DNA of 64,000 nt from CAKSQF01 sp963628435. Its GTDB lineage: Bacteria > Bacillota > Clostridia > Oscillospirales > CAG-272. Position 1 is the stretch's first letter. Each line of letters begins with the position of its first letter. The notes under the pieces are model-generated. The model saw nothing but the letters and a program-made list of their open reading frames with translations, was not told the origin of the DNA and made no database searches. The DNA is taken from the NCBI GenBank assembly GCA_963628435.1, contig CAVGEY010000003.1:62001-126000 (forward strand), in the 5' to 3' direction. Shown here piece by piece: positions 60,706 to 64,000 of the stretch. Position numbers and translations under genes: made by a program.

Positions 60706-61050
60706 ATGCACGAACTCGGCGTGGTTTTCTATGTTATAGATGACGTAAAAAAGGTTGCCGCCGAAAATGATGTCGGGCATGTTCACAGCGTTACGCTTGA
60801 GGTCGGCGAGGTCTCTACCGTCATTCCCGAATATCTTATCGATTGCTGGAATTGGGCGGTTAAAAAGCACGAGATACTCACCGACTGCGAGCTGCGTGTC
60901 GAACGAATCGATGCGGTAACCTATTGCGAGGGCTGTCAAGGGACATATTCCACCGTTCGGTACGGAAAAAAATGCCCTTACTGCGGCAGTGAAAGCACAT
61001 ACCTCATTAAGGGCAATGAATTTAATATAAAAGAGATAGAGGTAACATAG
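60706..61050 (+). CDS. hypA: hydrogenase maturation nickel metallochaperone HypA
   Basis: A 114-residue HypA. The nickel-binding N-terminus is Met-His2-Glu, and the zinc site is CEGC plus CPYC (about residues 73-76 and 90-93). It lies 10 bases after the large oxidoreductase gene, so both are expressed together. A HypB gene is divergent just upstream. The nickel enzyme they serve is not in the window. Confidence 0.92.
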   Translation: MHELGVVFYVIDDVKKVAAENDVGHVHSVTLEVGEVSTVIPEYLIDCWNWAVKKHEILTDCELRVERIDAVTYCEGCQGTYSTVRYGKKCPYCGSESTYLIKGNEFNIKEIEVT

Positions 61051-61107
61051 CCGATTTGCGGTTTGCGGTCCGAACGGGCGGCAATTATATGCGCTCTGCT
61101 TCTTATC

Positions 61108-61599
61108 TCATTCAAGAACGGTTATTTCGATTTTATCGTGCCCGGTGTCGGTGCAGACCGACAGCATACAGCCGTTAAACTCGGTGTGAAAAAAACGGTG
61201 CGGTCTGTCGGGATAAACTATCGGAACGCCGCATGACAGCCATTTTCCTCTGCTCTCAAGCTCTGTCCACAGCCTGATGCGCTCATTCGCGTCATCGGGG
61301 AAAGTGTCGCCGAAAAATCGGCGCATGACGCGGTCGGATATTTTTCTTATGTCGGTGCGCTGAATATCAACTCCGACTTCGCTGTCCGACAGAGCAACCG
61401 CAATCGCGCCGTCTGTGTGCGATATGTTGAACTTTATCGGCAAGCCTTCGATGTAGGGCTTGCCGAATTTATTTTTCTTTATCTCGCCGTCAATCCCAAA
61501 ATTTTTGAGTATCATCCATGCCGCCGCCGACTGCTCTTCGGCGGAAAGTCCTTTTTCGGTCTTTTTGAGATAGAGTTTTATTGTTCCGTCAATCTTCAT
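61108..61599 (-). CDS. 4'-phosphopantetheinyl transferase superfamily protein
   Basis: A 163-residue protein of the Sfp superfamily. Motifs are INFNISHTDG (as FNISHTDG), VGVDIQR with the Mg-binding Asp, and the helix LWTELESRGKW (WxxxE-S/A-xxK). It would transfer phosphopantetheine from CoA to a carrier protein. It is shorter than typical Sfp (about 220). ATG 61597-61599 is chosen because it overlaps the rnfD stop by 11 bases; the long frame to 61713 reads through rnfD. Its link to rnf genes is unusual. Confidence 0.8.
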   Translation of the reverse strand: MKIDGTIKLYLKKTEKGLSAEEQSAAAWMILKNFGIDGEIKKNKFGKPYIEGLPIKFNISHTDGAIAVALSDSEVGVDIQRTDIRKISDRVMRRFFGDTFPDDANERIRLWTELESRGKWLSCGVPIVYPDRPHRFFHTEFNGCMLSVCTDTGHDKIEITVLE

Positions 61600-62626
61600 T
61601 TTCTGCGGATTTTTCGGCTTTTTCGCTTTTTTGGTTGTCGGCTGCCGAATTTTTCTTCGTATTTTTGCGGCGGCGGTAGCCTCCGAACGGGGAGGTCGCC
61701 GTAAAGCGGTCAATCAGCGGTGTGAACGGGGAGAGCAGTGCGACGGCGGGATATATGCCGTCAATGTCGCCGTTTAGCCTTATGACCATCGCGAGAACTC
61801 CGATAAGCGCCCCGTAAATCAGCCGTCCGTACATCGATACGGGCTGACGGCGTTTGTCGGACGCGATGAAAACCGCTCCGAACAGCAGTCCGCCGCAGAG
61901 AATTTCGGAAATCGCGAACAGATAGTATTCGACCGAATCGGGCGCAAATTCGAATGCCACAAGAAATGCGGCGCCAACTGCGGCGACGGGCGTTTCCCAC
62001 CTGATGTGCCCTCTGACGAGAAGATAGACCATGCAGAGCAGAATGAGCAGGGCAGAGATTTCGCCCGTCATTCCGTCCGAGCGGCCGAGAAACATATCGG
62101 TCAGCGAATCATCGGGAAGCTCGCTCTTCGAAAGAATCGACAGCGGAGTTGTCATGCGGTATGAATCCGAATAGAAAAACGAAGCGCCGAAATTGGCGGT
62201 AATCGGTATCATGACCGTTCGTGCGGCGGCAAGCGGCGAAATTATCCCGTCCGCGAGATATTTCAGGGCAATCGCGAGCAGATCGAAGATTATCAGCGCC
62301 GCGGCGGAAACATTATACGGGAGCATGCAGACGGCACAGAGTCCGATGAAAATCGGGTAGATGTCAAATCGAACGGCAGAATCGCTTTTCGATTTGACGG
62401 CGAACTTTATTATGAGCCGTGCCGCAAGATCGGCGGCTGTCGAAACGGCGGCCGAAATGATGCAGAGGAGAAAAACGCGGGATGAATATTTGACCGCCGC
62501 CCAGATAATCAGCGGAATCAGCGATGCCGTCTGCTCGATCGATATTGCGGCGCTGCCGTTTCCCGATAAGATAAAGGGCGGTGTCTGCGATGATTTGCGT
62601 TTTGCCGAACCCGTGAATTTATTCAT
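61589..62626 (-). CDS. rnfD: RnfD-like electron transport complex subunit D
   Basis: A 345-residue membrane protein of the RnfD/NqrB family with about eight to ten helices. Family segments are YPIFIGLCAVCMLPYN, YLADGIISPLAA, TTPLSIL and GMTGEISALLILL. The covalent-FMN threonine is normally in SGATPL; here the region reads RMTTPLS, keeping a threonine but losing the preceding Gly-Ala. The C-terminal tail is Lys/Glu-rich. ATG 62624-62626 is preferred because the family starts MNKF and AAGGAGG lies upstream; two earlier ATGs fall inside rnfC. Confidence 0.85.
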   Translation of the reverse strand: MNKFTGSAKRKSSQTPPFILSGNGSAAISIEQTASLIPLIIWAAVKYSSRVFLLCIISAAVSTAADLAARLIIKFAVKSKSDSAVRFDIYPIFIGLCAVCMLPYNVSAAALIIFDLLAIALKYLADGIISPLAAARTVMIPITANFGASFFYSDSYRMTTPLSILSKSELPDDSLTDMFLGRSDGMTGEISALLILLCMVYLLVRGHIRWETPVAAVGAAFLVAFEFAPDSVEYYLFAISEILCGGLLFGAVFIASDKRRQPVSMYGRLIYGALIGVLAMVIRLNGDIDGIYPAVALLSPFTPLIDRFTATSPFGGYRRRKNTKKNSAADNQKSEKAEKSAENED

Positions 62627-63920
62627 CATCTCCGCCTCCTTCGGTTTTGCCGCGCTCATTGCGCTCGGTCGAAATTCCGCCGAGCTTTATGTTTGACGGG
62701 CAGACATAGCCGCAGCATCCGCAGCCGATGCAGATGCCCTCGGTGCGCGAGAGATAGTCGGAGAAGAGCAGGCGGTCGAATTTCGAGCGCAGACCGCCGC
62801 GGCTTAGCTCGTAACTTTTGCGTACAAGCAGATACATCGGGCAGACATCGTCACATTCGCCGCAGCCGATGCAGTCGGCGGGATGCAGTCTTATCGGTTT
62901 TGTAACGGTCAGACTGCGTGTGAAACTGTCGGTGCAGTCGTCTGCACGGCATCTTCTTCCGTTCATCAGTCCGTTTTCGACAGTTATACCGCCGTTTGCC
63001 GAGCATATATCGGTAAGATCGGATATTTTTGTGTAGAGCGGCACCGAAAGACAGCCGCCGTCTTCGACAAGCGGCCCGCCGACATAGACAAGCGAACGGA
63101 TATACGGTCTGCCGAAAACGAATCCGTCATAGACGGCGGCGGCGATATCGGCGGGAATGATGAGCATACCGTGCTCTTCGGGCAGCTTTGCCGCGCCGAG
63201 TTCTCTGCCGATTATAAGATTGAAGAGCAGTTTGCCGTTGTCGGACGGATATATCGGACAGATTTCGGTTGTGTCGATGAAGTTGCGGTCGGATGCGAGC
63301 ATCCCGTCTATCATGCCGCAGAGATCGCGGTCATTCGACGGCAGTATTATTTTGCAGTCTTTTATGCCCATTGCCGACATGATGAGTTTTGCCGCGCCGA
63401 TGATTTTTTCGGGATAGACCGCCGCCGCGCGCCGTCTTAAATCGGTGTACGGCTGACAGTCAAACGCGGATATTGCGAGTAAATATGATTTTCCGAGCGC
63501 GCGCGACAGTCTGTCGGCGAGCGCGCCGTCATCTCCGTCGGGAATTGCGAGCCGCCTTATTCTGTCGATAAATTCGTCGGCGGTGATTTCGGACGCCGAT
63601 TTGCCGGTCAGTTTGTCATAGGAGATGCAGTCGGCGGCAGGCGTAGACTTGCCGTCGCTCTCGACACTTATGATATATTCGCCCGAATTTTCGAAATTTT
63701 CGCTTTTCTCAACCGCCGCTTTGCCCGAAATCGGGGAGAGCAGGGGAATCTTTTCGCCGTCGGCGACCGCCGTTCCCGCAAAAACGGTGTCCCCGTCGCT
63801 TATAAGCGGACATTTTGAAAGAATTTTTATTTTTTCGGGGAGAGGATATTTTTCGGGCGCGAGAAAAGAGTCGGTCGGGACTCTGTCAAACAGGATGCCG
63901 CCCTTAATCGTTTTTTTCAG
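62619..63920 (-). CDS. rnfC: RnfC-like electron transport complex subunit C, apparent CTG start
   Basis: A 433-residue protein that docks NADH or ferredoxin electrons to the Rnf complex. The N-terminus KTIKGGILF fits the RnfC family (FKGGIHPP region). A Rossmann-like and SLBB region follows, and two [4Fe-4S] sites end it: CIGCGECDDVCP and CIGCGCCGYVCP. The first ATG in frame (63378-63380) would remove 180 conserved residues. The frame is open back to CTG 63918-63920, 7 bases after a perfect GGAGG within GGAGGTGAT. An ATT codon just before it is a less likely start. Confidence 0.85.
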   Translation of the reverse strand: MKKTIKGGILFDRVPTDSFLAPEKYPLPEKIKILSKCPLISDGDTVFAGTAVADGEKIPLLSPISGKAAVEKSENFENSGEYIISVESDGKSTPAADCISYDKLTGKSASEITADEFIDRIRRLAIPDGDDGALADRLSRALGKSYLLAISAFDCQPYTDLRRRAAAVYPEKIIGAAKLIMSAMGIKDCKIILPSNDRDLCGMIDGMLASDRNFIDTTEICPIYPSDNGKLLFNLIIGRELGAAKLPEEHGMLIIPADIAAAVYDGFVFGRPYIRSLVYVGGPLVEDGGCLSVPLYTKISDLTDICSANGGITVENGLMNGRRCRADDCTDSFTRSLTVTKPIRLHPADCIGCGECDDVCPMYLLVRKSYELSRGGLRSKFDRLLFSDYLSRTEGICIGCGCCGYVCPSNIKLGGISTERNERGKTEGGGDDE

Positions 63921-63953
63921 AATATCACCTCCGCCGTTTTGTCTTTATTCTGT

Positions 63954-63982
63954 ATTATAACTCAATAAAAGGACAAAATCAA
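63954..63982 (-). promoter_or_regulatory. sigma-A promoter of the rnfC-rnfD operon
   Basis: On the minus strand TTGATT (63977-63982), 17-base spacer, TATAAT (63954-63959), about 25 bases before the ribosome site of rnfC. It shows rnfC is the first gene of the operon. Confidence 0.82.
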
Positions 63983-64000
63983 GGGCTAAACGGTAAACAA

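Overview
The window looks like chromosomal DNA of an uncultured low-to-mid GC member of the Bacillota, most likely class Clostridia. The evidence is a Rex repressor, DnaD and DnaC/DnaI-type primosome genes, RarA, dCMP deaminase, UPF0210 (PFL family) and ACT-domain UPF0237 genes, strong AGGAGG ribosome sites, consensus sigma-A promoters, lipoprotein signal peptides and no outer-membrane genes. Coding style is uniform, with heavy use of GAA, TCG and GGC. The exact lineage is an inference.

Layout. 1-348 is the end of an RsmF-like rRNA methyltransferase. 451-3917 (minus) holds a glutaminase-family protein and 4-alpha-glucanotransferase, divergent from a WYL regulator (4138-5133). 5180-8963 (minus) is a run of membrane and surface genes: a small leader ORF, GtrA, a phosphodiester glycosidase-like protein, two small membrane proteins and a CPBP protease. 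9128-9486 is RNase P RNA behind a perfect consensus promoter, followed by a tRNA-dihydrouridine synthase. 10721-13684 is a large fused ABC exporter facing a TetR regulator. 14689-16922 (minus) holds RarA and an E2-acyltransferase-like pseudoenzyme. 17156-22418 (plus) is an isolated phage head module: terminase small and large subunits, portal, scaffold, capsid and one connector-like gene. No tail, lysis, replication or integration genes accompany it.

22488-24904 (minus) is a phosphoribosyltransferase, an atypical KDPG-aldolase homologue and a Gfo/Idh/MocA oxidoreductase. 25080-28469 carries two tandem copies of a solute-binding lipoprotein gene. Their coding sequences are identical but their 5' leaders are unrelated. 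28781-30904 is a lipoprotein with an HExxH motif. tRNA-Gly, tRNA-Arg and tRNA-His follow. 31439-36092 holds a radical SAM protein, dCMP deaminase, two membrane proteins, RimI and TsaD. A cluster of DnaA-box-like sites precedes rex-dnaD-dnaC-pgeF (36467-39960).

40138-48077 is a Gld-type ABC transporter cassette: ATPase, permease, two GldG-like proteins, a DUF4340 protein and a PrsA/SurA-like lipoprotein. Next come UPF0237 and UPF0210 proteins, aldose epimerase, an InlB-repeat surface protein, an HtrA-like protease and a two-component system (48128-56783). 56870-61050 places HypB and HypA nickel chaperones on either side of a 966-residue iron-sulfur/flavin oxidoreductase. 61108-63920 (minus) is rnfC-rnfD followed by a phosphopantetheinyl transferase. 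RnfC appears to start at a CTG codon, and rnfGEAB do not follow.

The most notable items are the orphan phage head module, the homogenised duplicate lipoprotein genes with private leaders, the DnaA-box cluster ahead of primosome genes, the HypA/HypB-flanked oxidoreductase, and two enzymes that have kept their fold motifs but lost their catalytic residue. No search was run; family names rest on recognised motifs and context.
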